The position numbers and the translations under genes are program-made. A DNA stretch of 64,000 nt from Setophaga petechia. Its lineage: Eukaryota > Chordata > Aves > Passeriformes > Parulidae. The stretch covers positions 434,001 to 498,000 of the forward strand of contig JANCRA010000168.1 of the NCBI GenBank assembly GCA_024362935.1, in the 5' to 3' direction. This document shows, piece after piece, positions 31,926 to 42,649 of this stretch (position 1 is its first letter; each line of letters opens with the position of its first letter). The notes beneath the pieces were generated by a model. It did not search any database. It had not been told where the DNA came from and saw nothing but the letters and a program-made list of their open reading frames with translations.

Positions 31926-33470
31926 CAGAAAAGTATCTTGTTTAATAGGTGGGACCTTGACCCTTGAAAGATAAACAATGTTTTGGTCAATTGGTGGGCA
32001 GTCAAGCTTGGAAAGGGGAACAATGCATAATGGAGCCCTTGGTGGCAGGGAGTCATGGAGTCATCCTGAGCCATCATCTCACAGCCAGCCATGTGTGAGC
32101 CGATGCTGTAACTGGGAAATTCCACCCCTGAGCAGGAGGTACAAGGCCTGGTTCTGAGCTGGAAGGGTGAGAAGGATGAGATGCACAGCGTTTTGATCCA
32201 GGGGATGTCCTGGAAGTGCACTGCCTACCTGCCCCTGCTGCCGAGCACCACGCTCCATCTCCTTCTCCTGCTCAGTGGATTTTTGGGAATCCAGGGGTTG
32301 GTATATATTATTTGCTACTGCAACTAATGGAATAAATTTGCTTTGCAAGCCAAGTTGTTTCTTAGGATCTTTTGTGCATGGATCTCCTCCTCAACCTGTG
32401 ACAACAACAACCAGGGACCTACAGGACACCCCTACTCTGATGTCAATAACATCTGAGAAGTGACTGAAATATGTCAATAAATTTGGGGTAATGTTTAGCC
32501 TGGGAGTTTCAGCAAAGTATTGAATATGTCTTAGTTCCATAGATACAAACTGGTAAGTGAGATTGCTGGGCATGCAGGGCTTAGGGAAGTGATTCCCTAT
32601 GCACCCAGCACTGAAAGAAAGTAATGCCTCCTTTCTTACCCTGAGATGGCAGCAGGGATCGGGCCCTGCTTGGTAACTTTCCTTTTGGCAACTTCTGTTA
32701 GCAGGTAAGAAAGGTCAAAATGAAACTTTTCCCAGCTGGTTTATCCTTTTAGGCACCAAAGCTCTGTGCCATGAGTGGCCTGGGTGTGTGCAGAGAAATG
32801 CAGCCCCCACAAAGCCCTTGGTTTCCCCACAAGTTGCCAGTTTGACTACTGCCAAAGGGGAAGAAAGGCAGAGATGTACAGGCACTGGAGCCCTGGGCAT
32901 GTCCAATAAAGGGGCAAATATATGGGGAGATTTGTTAGGAAGCATTTCAGCTGTGATGCCAACAGTGGCTTCTCTCCTGGTTCTGTGTGTTCTAGACGAG
33001 TAATGCAATGGTTGGCTCTGACAATTAAGCAGTAGATGTTATGTGGATGTTCAAATGTGTAGTGATGGTATTGTAAAATATCCTCCGATAGTCCTCTTTC
33101 CCATCGCCCTTGTAACAGCCTTGGGAGTCAGGGCATTTGGGGAGGGCTGGTTTGGGACCAGCAGGCAGGGTGTAACAACAGCTGACCTCCAGTCAAGTTG
33201 CAAGAAAGTAATCTCCACCAACAGACAACAGAGAAAGAGTTGACTGACAAAACTTTTGCAGGGGCTAATGGTATAAAAGGCAGAGCATCCTTTTTGTAGA
33301 TAAGCACATGTCTGCTAGTCATGGAGACTCCCAATGCTGCAATTTTTCCTTATTCAGTCCTTTGTTAAGGTTTAATAAACCTCTAAAAAGTTAAAGGAAC
33401 GGTAGTTTCTCACATGTGCAATGCTGTGGGCCATTTTCTTGGTCTGGCTTCCTTTGCTTGGGTCCCATCT
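31926..33470. repeat. Tandem-duplicated unit, second copy
   Basis: Same 1.5-kb unit as 24,152-25,693, a few percent diverged. It is followed by sequence (33,470 onward) that continues into the right-arm homology, so this copy keeps the original right-hand junction. Confidence 0.8.
32987..33414 (+). mobile_element. LTR with TATA box (copy 2)
   Basis: Second copy of the 25,211-25,638 LTR, with GGTATAAAAGGC near 33,270 and TTTAATAAACC near 33,370. It lies about 470 bp upstream of the two-exon open frame on the same strand, so it could act as its promoter. Confidence 0.55.
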
Positions 33471-33882
33471 GAGTGCTCAGTTTGGGTACAGGCTGTAGGT
33501 GCTTGGGGCACTCTTGGAGTTCCTCTTGGATCCCCTGAACAACAGGGTTTGGCCCATGAAGGGAATTTGTGCTGCTTTGTGACAGAGGAGAACTTCGAGG
33601 CCATTTTGTGTTTGCTGTAGGGAAGGTTGGTTATTGCTTTGCATAAATTCACAGACCAGCATGGAGCGTTTGCTTTGTGATGTCAGGGCATGGTTGCCAC
33701 CTGGTCACAGTGACATCAGAAGGTTGCCTTGGTGCACGGAAGGCCTGAGTGTCAGAGCAGCCCTAGGCCTTGCTCAGTTGAGGAGAACTTTCCTGGTTGG
33801 CGCCTTTGTCAGTGGGTAGCTGCCCACTGACAAGAGCTCTGTGTTTTCTCGTGTTGTGGTGAACTCCCACAGCACTGCTACC

Positions 33883-34926
33883 ATGTTTCACCATCTGGCC
33901 ACGGCAGCTTTTGCTGCCTATGGCATTACTTTTTCTGCCTACTACATGACACACTTCTACCGTAAGTAGAGGTTTCCCTTCTGCTTAGGTTAGGGTCTAT
34001 CCTAACCTGGCTTTTGCATGCCTTCCTGCTCTTTCTTGGTGGCTGAGTTTCTGATTTTGAAACAGAAAGAGCATTAGGATGCCGCTGGTTTGGTAAAGCT
34101 CCTGTCAAGGCGTTCAGCTAAAAGGGGGTGTCTGTAGCCACAGGGGCAGCATTTGCAGGGTAAACTGCAGGGGTTCTGTTCCCTCCACGGGAGAGTCTGC
34201 AGCAGCAGAGTCTGTCATTTCCTCAGTTTGCTGGGACAAGCAAGACACCTTTGAAAATGTAGACTGGCAGACCTTCAGGGAAGGCCTTCTAAAAACTCTG
34301 CAGTTGTTCCCAGAATTCAGGGAAAGCTTCTTTCTTTCTAAGTTTTGTCATGAAGGGATTTGACTGTCTAACTTGACCTTTTACTGAGTGCTAAAATAGT
34401 TACTCCCTTGGAAAGGAAGTGCAAACTCGAAAGCAGTGAGTGTCTGCTCCTGAACCCTAGAGGTGCTGCTGTGCTCTTTCAGAATAGAACTGCCACAGCT
34501 CAGAGGGATTTTGGGGAAGCTTTTCTGGGCAGCTGTTTCCTGCAAGTGAATGAGAACTAGTGCATGTAACTGATTGAATAAAAAAAGACCTGAAGGAGAG
34601 GATTTTTGAAGCTGCTTTATGTGTTTGGTAGGACAGGAACATTGAGTGTCAAAGAACAATTTGCATTTTCTTGATCACGTTTGTATTCATTTACTGGCTA
34701 AACAGGCCAAAGTGTAGGCACAGCCAAGAATATTGTCCTGATCCCTTTCTGGCTGTGTGAATGAAATGTGTCTCCTTGAAGGATGTTGTGAAACGGGAAA
34801 TCATCTCTGTTTGGGTTGACTGTGGGATTCAGCAGCCCAGGCAGTTTTCTGACAGCATCTGGTTCATTTTCCCTTCCCACTACAGGTCACTTGAAGCGTG
34901 TATTCAGCAGTGTGGAAGATTCTGAG
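33883..34926 (+). CDS. Unrecognised two-exon open frame, small membrane-like N-terminus (partial)
   Basis: ATG at 33,883 in a good Kozak context (GCTACCATGT) opens a 79-nt coding exon ending at 33,961 before GTAAGT. After a 924-bp intron, an acceptor (CCCTTCCCACTACAG) gives exon 2, 34,886-34,926, ending before GTGAGT. The phases match, giving 40 residues: MFHHLATAAFAAYGITFSAY for the first half, then a short YY..HFYR stretch and a basic/acidic tail (HLKRVFSSVEDSE). One hydrophobic segment suggests a small membrane or organelle protein. I do not recognise the family. No third exon was found before the CR1 fragment, so the gene is partial or the downstream exons are too short to see. The mirror copy at 55,156-54,111 has a frameshift, an indel and a lost donor. 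Confidence 0.45.
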
Positions 34927-35429
34927 GTGAGTGAGAAAGGAACATTTCATATTTTTGGTGTTTAAGAATTGTAGAGGAGGATGTGAGCTTGGCCAGTAGC
35001 AGTAGACTGTAGAGGGCCAGCTAGGAAGGCTGAAAGAAAATCCATTTTCATGCCTGCAAAAACAATAACAAAGGCAGAGATAGATATTTTTGAATTTCCA
35101 TCTCAGAGCTTTGAAGAACTAAAAACCTAGTTCTGCAAAGAGAACAATGCTTGCTGACAGCAGATAGGGAAATTTAACCAAGAGTAATTTCCTATACAGT
35201 TAAAGTAGATCATTTTAATATAAACAGAGTGACTTAGAATCCTCTTCCTATCAAACTTTATGATACCTGCTTGGAACATGAGGTGGTAGACAAGGAAGGC
35301 CATCTTGCAATGGTGCCTGCTGTATCTGCAGTGCAATGGGCACCTTTGTGGCTGGGGAGCTGCGTGGGCCAAAAGGACGCAGGGCTGGCGGCCTTGAGCA
35401 GCTGAAGATGAGGCAGCGTGTGGCCAGGG

Positions 35430-35720
35430 GGCCAAGAAGGCCGAGGGCACAGTGGCCTGTGCCAGCAGCAGGGGGGCAGCAGGAGCAGGGCAGGGAGCGT
35501 GGCCCTGTGCTGGGCAGCGCTGCGGCCACAGCTGGAGTGCTGTGTGCAGCTGTGGGCCCTGGGAAGCACAAAGCCATGGAGGGGCTGCAGCGTGTGCACA
35601 CAAGGACAGGGGAGCTGGGCAAGGGGGTGCAGCACAAGGCCAGGGAGGAGGTGCTGAGGGAGCTTTAGCCTGGACAACGGGAACCTCGTGAGGGACCTTC
35701 AGGGAGACTTCCATCGATCC
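35430..35720 (+). mobile_element. CR1 LINE fragment
   Basis: The series CTGGAGTGCTGTGTGCAGCT, CTGGGAAGCAC, GAGGTGCTGAGGGAGCT and TAGCCTGGACAACGGGAACC follows the 3' end of CR1 ORF2 in birds (last RT-domain codons and start of the 3' UTR). 5'-truncated, as usual for CR1. Mirrored at 53,320-53,610. Confidence 0.7.
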
Positions 35721-36407
35721 CTGCATGACAGTGTTCAGCACAAGGGCTGTTTCCCTGCCAAATATCCCCTCACTGCATCCAAGGGCTTTAAACACTGGAG
35801 TGGCTGACACTTCCATCTTGTGGTTTGTGGGTTTCCAAGGAGGAGAAGCCCTGTTCATTTTCTCTTTTTCCAGCAAGCAGGGATACTTCTGCACAATCTT
35901 TTCTACCCTTATCAAGCTCTGGAAGTCATTCTGCACCCTTTGTGGAACTTGATGCAGATGGAGCTTTTGGGTTTCCAGGCCTTGATGCATGGCCTTAAAG
36001 ATCTCTTTGAGTTGAATAGCACCTGAGACTTTCTGCAGCCCAGGGAATCGGAGTGTGTTATGTTTGGGAATGGAGCAGGAGATCAATGCTTTGCATTCCA
36101 GCTGCTCCTCAGAGATGACAGGAGCTGGGAGGGGCTGGGCTGCATTTCTGATTCCAGCCACTTCAGAACCATAAGTGTGGTTGAGTCTAAGAGAACTTGG
36201 CCGAGCACAGATGCACAGAGTGCAGTTCCCAGTGCAATGTTCTGGGTCTGATCCCTTTCCATAAGGTCCTACAAGCTCCAGATTCACCAAGAGTGTGCTT
36301 TTTTGAGCAACAGGAGAGAAATCCCAGGATTGCTGCTGATTGGGGCACTGGCTACCAAGTTTTGATGTGTGTAGCAACAGAGAGGACAGTAAAGGGAGAT
36401 TATAGTA

Positions 36408-36441
36408 GTGAGATCTATCTGTCTATCTTCCTATCTATTTA
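36408..36441 (+). repeat. Degenerate TCTA microsatellite
   Basis: ATCTATCTGTCTATCTTCCTATCTATTTAG. Its mirror is at about 52,595-52,628 in the right arm. Confidence 0.7.
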
Positions 36442-37166
36442 GTTAACATTTATATAAATGAATCTTCCTGGATCTGGTCCAAGGCAGTTGAAGGTGCAAA
36501 TGTCACCTAAAGCATCCCTTTCAGGAGAGGAATAGAGACATGTTCCCTTGACCAATTCTGAGCAGGCAGAGAGGTTTCCCCCTCCAGAGATGGTTGTTTT
36601 TTCCCCTCTGAGTTGTTTTCCTCCCCTGGCCTCTTCTGCCCCTAAGGCCGCAGTTAATTCTTTAAATTTCTGCCTGTCTTAGAGAGGTGGAACAATTCCA
36701 TGTTTAGGTGGTGTTTGGTGACTCTGGTCATACATGCCAAGCATTACATGACACATGGTTTCCTTCACTGGCATCCCGAGGGCTGTGTAAGTGCATTCGT
36801 TAATGGGGCCTTAGGAGAGTCTCTGTTACTGCTGGTCAGAATTCTCAGTTGACAAAAGAGGTAGAAGAAACACCTTGGTCCTCCTCCATATACTGAGGTG
36901 GCCATAGATTTTCTCTGACTTCCATCTGAGGATCTTTCCATGCATCCTTTTCTCCTGAATGACCCGGTTTTCTAACAAGAGTGTAGATGTCAGGAAGGAG
37001 GAATGCTGGTGCAGGCCTGAAGGGAACGTGAACTCCAGAAGTGTCTCTCACAAGGAGTGAGCTCACCCAGGAAGCCACCTGCAGAGCCAGGATAGAGCTG
37101 TGGGACAGGGCAGGATGTCAGTCACTACTGAAAGACAAACAGGACATGGCAAAAGCTGAGGGAGGC
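36442..37166. other. Unique-looking flank of ERV1, no gene recognised
   Basis: Duplicated as 51,868-52,590 in inverted orientation. Short open frames exist on the minus strand but carry no recognisable motif. Confidence 0.4.
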
Positions 37167-37460
37167 TGTCGCTATAGGACACGAAAGAACACAAGCACAC
37201 CCGCTCTCAAGGTGAAAGGAAAAAAGGGACATTTATTTTTCTGACTCCAATATTTATAGCTTTACAAAGGTGACAGTGGATTGGAGGGTGACAGTGACAC
37301 CTCTCCAATGACACTGGTTAAACCAACAGTCCATCAACTCTCTCCTCCTCCATCGAAGGAATGCAAACAGTAAGTTATTTACAAGAAAGTGCATGAGAAA
37401 ATTCCCTACAAGAATGTGAACATCAGAAGGCTTAGAAAATCTTAAAAAGCCAGGGTGACA
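37167..37460 (-). mobile_element. ERV1 3' LTR (left copy)
   Basis: Minus strand TGTCACCCTGG...TATAGCGACA, 294 bp, with TATAAATATT and AATAAATGTCC. It differs from the right 3' LTR (51,574-51,867) at about six positions. Confidence 0.85.
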
Positions 37461-37536
37461 TCTCACCTTTTTCTGTTTAAAAAAGAAAAAAAGGAAAAGA
37501 AAATGAACAATGCGAAAAAGGAAACATGAACAATAT

Positions 37537-39366
37537 TCAGTGTCCATTTGCTAGGGAATCATCGGAGTGATCACTCTCATCATCTGCATCCGAGTCATCG
37601 CTCAATGATTCACCCGCCTGATGCCTTTCAGGTTGGTCACGGTTTCCATCCTGCTCGTCGGCTGGATTCTGCCTCTGCGGTCGCAGGTCAGGGCGAACAC
37701 ATTTCGAAGGTACCCAGCATGCCCCAGTATCTGTGGATACACAAGCATACCCATGCCCCAAAGCGATAAGGTCATAGGGACCTTCCCACTGTTTGGTGAC
37801 TAAATTCCGCACCCGAACCTTCGCCCGAGGCTGATGTGCCTTGTCCACAGCCTGCAACGAGAGATGGTGATTCAAAATGACAGGGTTATTTGAGTTCTGT
37901 GGCACAGTGAGATGATTAATTGTGTACAAAGCTTTTGCCCACCGACTGTGCGGGGTTTCACCCTGCATTCTCTGTTTTTGTTTTTGAAGAACCCGCTTCA
38001 GAGTACCATGAGCATGTTCCACAATAGCCTGACCAGTGGGAGAATGAGGGATACCAAACTTGTGCGAGACACCCCACAACTGCAGGAACTGTCGCACCTT
38101 TTGCGATGCGTAAGCAGGACCATTGTCGGTTTTCACAGCAGAAGGTATGCCCAGAACGGCAAAGGCCTGCCTCCAGTGGGCGAGGACATCACGGGCCTTT
38201 TCCCCAGTGCGAGCTGAAGCCCACATCGCAGAGGAGAACGTGTCCACCGTGACACGCACATACTTGAACCGACCAAACTCGGCAATCTGGGTGACATCGG
38301 TCTGCCAAAGCTCCAAGGCCCTAAGGCCCCTGGGGTTTACCCCTGCTGGCAAAGGCGGAGCAAGTGCATGGCCATCATCACATGACTCAACAATGTCACG
38401 AGCCTCAGTTGGCGTCAGCTGAAACTGCTTCTGCAGGGTATGTGCATTTTGGTGGAAAAACCCATGCGATGCCTCGGCCTGCGTGAGTGTATCAGGCTGA
38501 GGCGTCACCCACGCTGGGTTAGCCAACTTGTCAGCCCTCGCGTTACCTTCCACGATAAAGCCTGGCAAATCGGTGTGACTCCTCACATGCAGAACATAAA
38601 GGCGATGAACCCGGGCCTGAATGGCACACCACAAGGTCTTCAGTAAATGAAACAAGGCAGGATTACTGACCTCCTTCAAACCCAAGTGACCCAGCCGCTG
38701 TGTGATATCAGCCACATAGGCGGAATCTGTGACCAAGTTGAAAGGTTCCTGGGAAAATTTCTCAAATGCCGTGACAGCAGCCCTCAATTCAACCAATTGG
38801 GCTGACCCATCCTCATGGCCTTCCAGAACCTGCCACTCAGATCTGTCCTTCCAGGTAACAATGGCCTTTCCTGTTTTCCCTGAACCGTCAGTAAAGACGG
38901 TGGGTCCTTCCTGACTATTTTTGGGCTGCAAAGAAATTTGTGAGGATTTGACCATATGCAGTAGCCTATGGCTGGGCAGATGATAAGTGATCTGCCCTGA
39001 AAAATTTTCCAGAGCACTCTGCAGGGACACACTGTTTGCAAAGCTCCAATCAAAATCCTCCCGTTGCACCGGGAGTATGATCTTTGCAGGATCCGCACCC
39101 ATCAATTGCAAACACCGTTGCCGGCATTTGATTATCAAACAAGCAGTCAGCTCAAACAATGCAGTTGCTGTCTTCTGCGGCTGATGGGGCAGGAAGACCC
39201 ATTCCAGGACATGCAAGGAATCAGACCATTTGTCACTCCATTGGCCAATGATGCCCATGGAATATGAACCTGGAGTGGTGATGAACACAGTGACATCAAC
39301 GGAGGGGTCAATGCGATAAACTTGGCAAGCCGAAACAGCTCGCTGAACCACCTCCAATGCCTCACG
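37537..39366 (-). pseudogene. pol: ERV1 pol 3' half (left copy), long open frame but no 5' part
   Basis: An uninterrupted frame of 606 codons from 39,357, entering from the LTR junction at 39,366. Order: RT connection; RNase H with TDGSGKTG, ELRA and TDSAY; integrase zinc domain HGFFHQN...CDDG; core with QTDVTQI, TDNGPAY and IVEHAH; C-terminal domain; then an acidic tail (SDDSDADDESDHSDDS). The second Cys of the zinc domain is Gly here (CDDC in the right copy). The RT palm, protease and gag are missing because the ERV2 LTR interrupts pol at 39,366-39,373. The open frame may reflect recent age or conversion from the right copy, not function. Confidence 0.8.
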
Positions 39367-39372
39367 TGCTTA

Positions 39373-39827
39373 TGAAGCCGTGGGGGGTCTTATTAGCGGA
39401 GCGTTGACCTGAGACCTCTATCCCAGGAGGATCAGAGTCCCAGAGTCCAGCTTGCTCGAACCCAAAGCCATGGGGGAGCCTTCCAGCCAGCAGGGTGATA
39501 ACAGCTCTTATCGTGATTGTCAGCCCTTTGGGATTTCAGCTACTACTAGGTTTGGCTTCCCCGGGCCTAGGATTCAGGCAGACCTAGAGAGAGGAGAAGA
39601 CGAGACAGCGGCTGTTCCACGGAGATGGTTTATTCGGGAGGATGTGAAAGAACCCGGTTCTTCTTCTTCTAAGTTAATAGGGTACAGTAAGCTACATTTA
39701 CACCCTTGGCCAGGCTCCAAACTTGAACAATGAGCAAAGGTTAGAGGGTTTACAAGTGACCAATAATAGGATTAACAAGACTTTTCTCCTTATAAGGGTA
39801 CAAAGATATGTTGTGAGTCTGGAGTCA
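39373..39827 (-). mobile_element. ERV2 3' LTR, copy b
   Basis: Minus strand TGACTCCAGACTC...CACGGCTTCA, 455 bp, with purine-rich CAGAGAGGGGTTC directly before it, a TTATAAGG box and AATAAACCATC. It is inserted in ERV1 pol at ...GCACGTGAGG. Confidence 0.7.
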
Positions 39828-39863
39828 GAACCCCTCTCTGCTGCTGTGTCAGCATTCTTATTG

Positions 39864-41166
39864 TTAAAGCCTCCACAGTGCCTTGGCAAGGCTTGTGGCG
39901 TTTACTACAATTCCACTTTCTGTTTTTACAAAAAAGGCGTTTGCTATGGTTCTTTTGAAACAGTGGACAAGGCATGAGAACATAGCTAGTACAATAACAA
40001 TTACAAGGAGAATTAACAACATTCCCTTAACCAAAGATGCAGCCCATTCCGTTAATCCCCATTGCCCAAAAGTTTCATTGACCCAGTCTGGGATTCTTTT
40101 TACTTTCAAGTCCTTCACGAGATCTTTCAGTTTCTGGATGTTCGCATGGATGGATTCTGAGTGCAAAGAGAGGTTGAAACAGCACATCCCTTCGAAGTCC
40201 TCACAGCTGTGTCTGTGGGCAAGCAGCAGGAAGTCGATTGCTGCTCGATTTTGGAGTGAAGCCTGTCTGGTGGCTTCTTCTTCCTTTAAAAGATCACTCA
40301 AGGCTGCAGATGTGGCATTAGCTTGTTCACTGAGCCAGCACCCAAGGTGATTGATTTCACCGAGAGCTTTAGCAGCAGCTACCCAGGGTAAAACCAGGGA
40401 GACAGCAATCTTTTTTGGTTTGTTCCAATCGTATAATTTAGGATCACAATTTTCCTCAAATTCAGTGTAGGACCTTTTTAGGCATTTCGATTCATTTTCC
40501 TTTTTCCAATTATGTAACAGGGTGATGTTAGGAGTAAGGGTAGAAAGTCTTCCAAGGGTACAGGGACCTCCCTGGAGTTGGGAGGGGATCCCAGCCCATA
40601 CTCTGTCACCACAGATGAGAAACATTCCCTTGGGTAATACTTTGGGATGGAGGGAAGACACAGAAATCACACGAGCCGTGTAATTGCACCAATCATGAGG
40701 GTTATAGGCTCTGTTAATTGGTGACACATCTTTTCGATATGTATTTTTGTGTTGGTCAATTTCTGGCCAGTTGTTTTTTGGACATCTAAAGTAAAATTTG
40801 ACACAATATGTGGCCTTGGAGGACCCCAACAGATCCAATTCTTGGGGTTCCCTCTCGAGCATCTGGTAGAATTTTTGTCTACTCATCCCAAGTATCAGCC
40901 ACATTGGGTCTCTTACCTGTGGTGCAGAGGAGCTCTGAGTTATAGACAGGCCAGTCGTCTGCTACAAAGAGAATTCCTACTAGACATGTAGAAAGTGGAT
41001 TATCAACGCTTCCCATGGACAAGCACATGTCGTCCTGTTTTAATGTTTTTGCTAAGGTTACCCAAACATTATGGCTGGGCTGTGGGCTAATCCAGCCGAA
41101 GGCACGCAGTACAGTGACGAGCATCCAGGCAGAGGTGAGAACAGCACCGACAGAGATATTTTTCAT
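39864..41166 (-). pseudogene. env: ERV2 env, copy b: one frameshift, otherwise complete
   Basis: Signal peptide and surface N-terminus in one frame (41,166-40,879), the rest of SU and all of TM in another (40,904-39,864). The shift lies around 40,880-40,904. Cys-rich SU with several NXT/NXS sites is followed by KCLKRSYTEF, where copy a has the furin site RLKR. TM shows LQNRAAIDFLLLAHRHSCED, an intact CX6CC (CEDFEGMCC), a hydrophobic anchor (MLLILLVIVIVLAMFSCLV) and a cytoplasmic tail. This is a gamma/D-type envelope. With the frameshift and altered cleavage site it is not expected to make a functional glycoprotein. Confidence 0.8.
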
Positions 41167-41520
41167 CTTTGAGAAGGAATAGGGCTTCTGATAGGGAATA
41201 TAAGCAGAATTGTTATCTTTATGATGAGAGGGATTTCTGCCTTGTTCTTTTCTGTGTTCCCCCTCCTCCCACCTTTTTCTTTTAATTTCTAAGCTACACT
41301 AAGGGAGGAGGAGTGGGTTGAAGTTTAGGGGTTTTGAAGGTTAGGAAGATGAATAAAAGGATTTTTAAAAATACAAAAAAAACACAGTGCAATAATGCAT
41401 AATTCAGAAAACATTTTTGTGTTAAGGATATCTATGGCCTGATACAGCAGACTGTTGTTTAGCTTTCTGTCTTGTCTGCTGTCTTGTAATGGAGCAGTCT
41501 GTTCTTGTGTTTGTGGGTGT

Positions 41521-42631
41521 TCAGCGACGTCTTCGTCTCCACGCGGAGCTGGTTTGGTTTTCAGGTGGTCTTGTGTTTGCCTCAGGAGAGTTCTTGTCCG
41601 CGTCTGCAGGAGTAGTGTTCGCAGTGCCTAAGTATGGTTTCACGTATTTTCCTGGGTACCACCTTGGACCATATGGAAGCAGCACGCATACCCTCTTCCC
41701 CAAGTAATCAACTGGTGGGGCCCAGAAATTTGGTGTGTTTCAGGGTCCTTCACGAGCACAGGTGGTTTCTCAGTGAGCTTTGCTTGGGTGATATTTGCAA
41801 AGTGGCAAAGAATTGGTAGGTCAGGCTCTGATGCTGTACAGTTCAGGAAGTTGATGACATAGAGAGCCTTGCCAAGTCTTTCCACTGGAGTTGTGGCTTT
41901 TGTGTTCCTGTTCTGTTGATTGAGGACTCTTTTGAGAGTTTGATATGTCCTTTCCACGATGGATTGTCCTGTGGGGTTTAGAGGTATGCCGGTCTTGTGC
42001 ACTATTCACTGAAGAACTCCTTTAACTTGTTGGAGGTATAGGCTGGTCCATTATCTGTTTTGATCTCCTTTGGTACACCCAGGGTGGCAAAAGCAAGGAG
42101 AAAGTGTTTTATTGTGTGCGTGGTCTTTCCTCCTGCATGTGATGATGCAAATACTGCTCCTGAAAATGTGTCAACCGATACATGCACATATTTTGACTTT
42201 CCAAAAGGTGCAAAGTGAGTTACATCTATCTGCCACAGCTGGCAGCTACTCAGACCTCTGGGACTGACTCCCGTCCCCATAGATGGTATTTGGTAGTTTT
42301 GACAATTCAGACATGCAGCTACAATAGCTTTTGCCTGCTCCTTTGAGAGCTTAAACATTCTCATGAGGGCAGGTGCATTTTGATGGAAAAACGTGTGTGA
42401 CAACTTTGCCTGGGAGAAGATGTCAGGAACATTAGCAGTTTGTACTGTCTTTGCTAATGCATCTGCTTTCCTGTATCCTTCTGCAACAAAACCTGGGAGG
42501 TCCGTGTGTGACCTCACATGCATTATGTGGTAAGGTTGCTTTCTGTGGGAGAACAGTTGTATTAATTTAGAGAGCAGTTGGTACAACTTTGGATTAGAAA
42601 CTTCTTTGAGAAGAGCATGTTCTGCTCTCAT
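41521..42631 (-). pseudogene. pol: ERV2 integrase, copy b, frameshifted
   Basis: 42,631-42,002 holds the RNase H end, zinc domain (HTFFHQN...CLNCQN) and core with IDVTHF and TDNGPAYTS; 42,002-41,640 holds the third acidic residue in SIVERTYQ and the start of the C-terminal domain; 41,703-41,521 the remainder. Frame changes occur near 42,002 and 41,690. Unlike copy a, all three acidic core residues are still present, but on separate frames. Confidence 0.75.
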
Positions 42632-42649
42632 AGCTATTCCTGCAACATA

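Noticed and set aside
35127..36377. 416-codon minus-strand frame in the left arm, partly shared with the right arm
   Set aside because: Its 3' half is antisense CR1. In the 5' half nearly all differences between the two copies change amino acids, and the right copy has TAG, which is the pattern of non-coding DNA.
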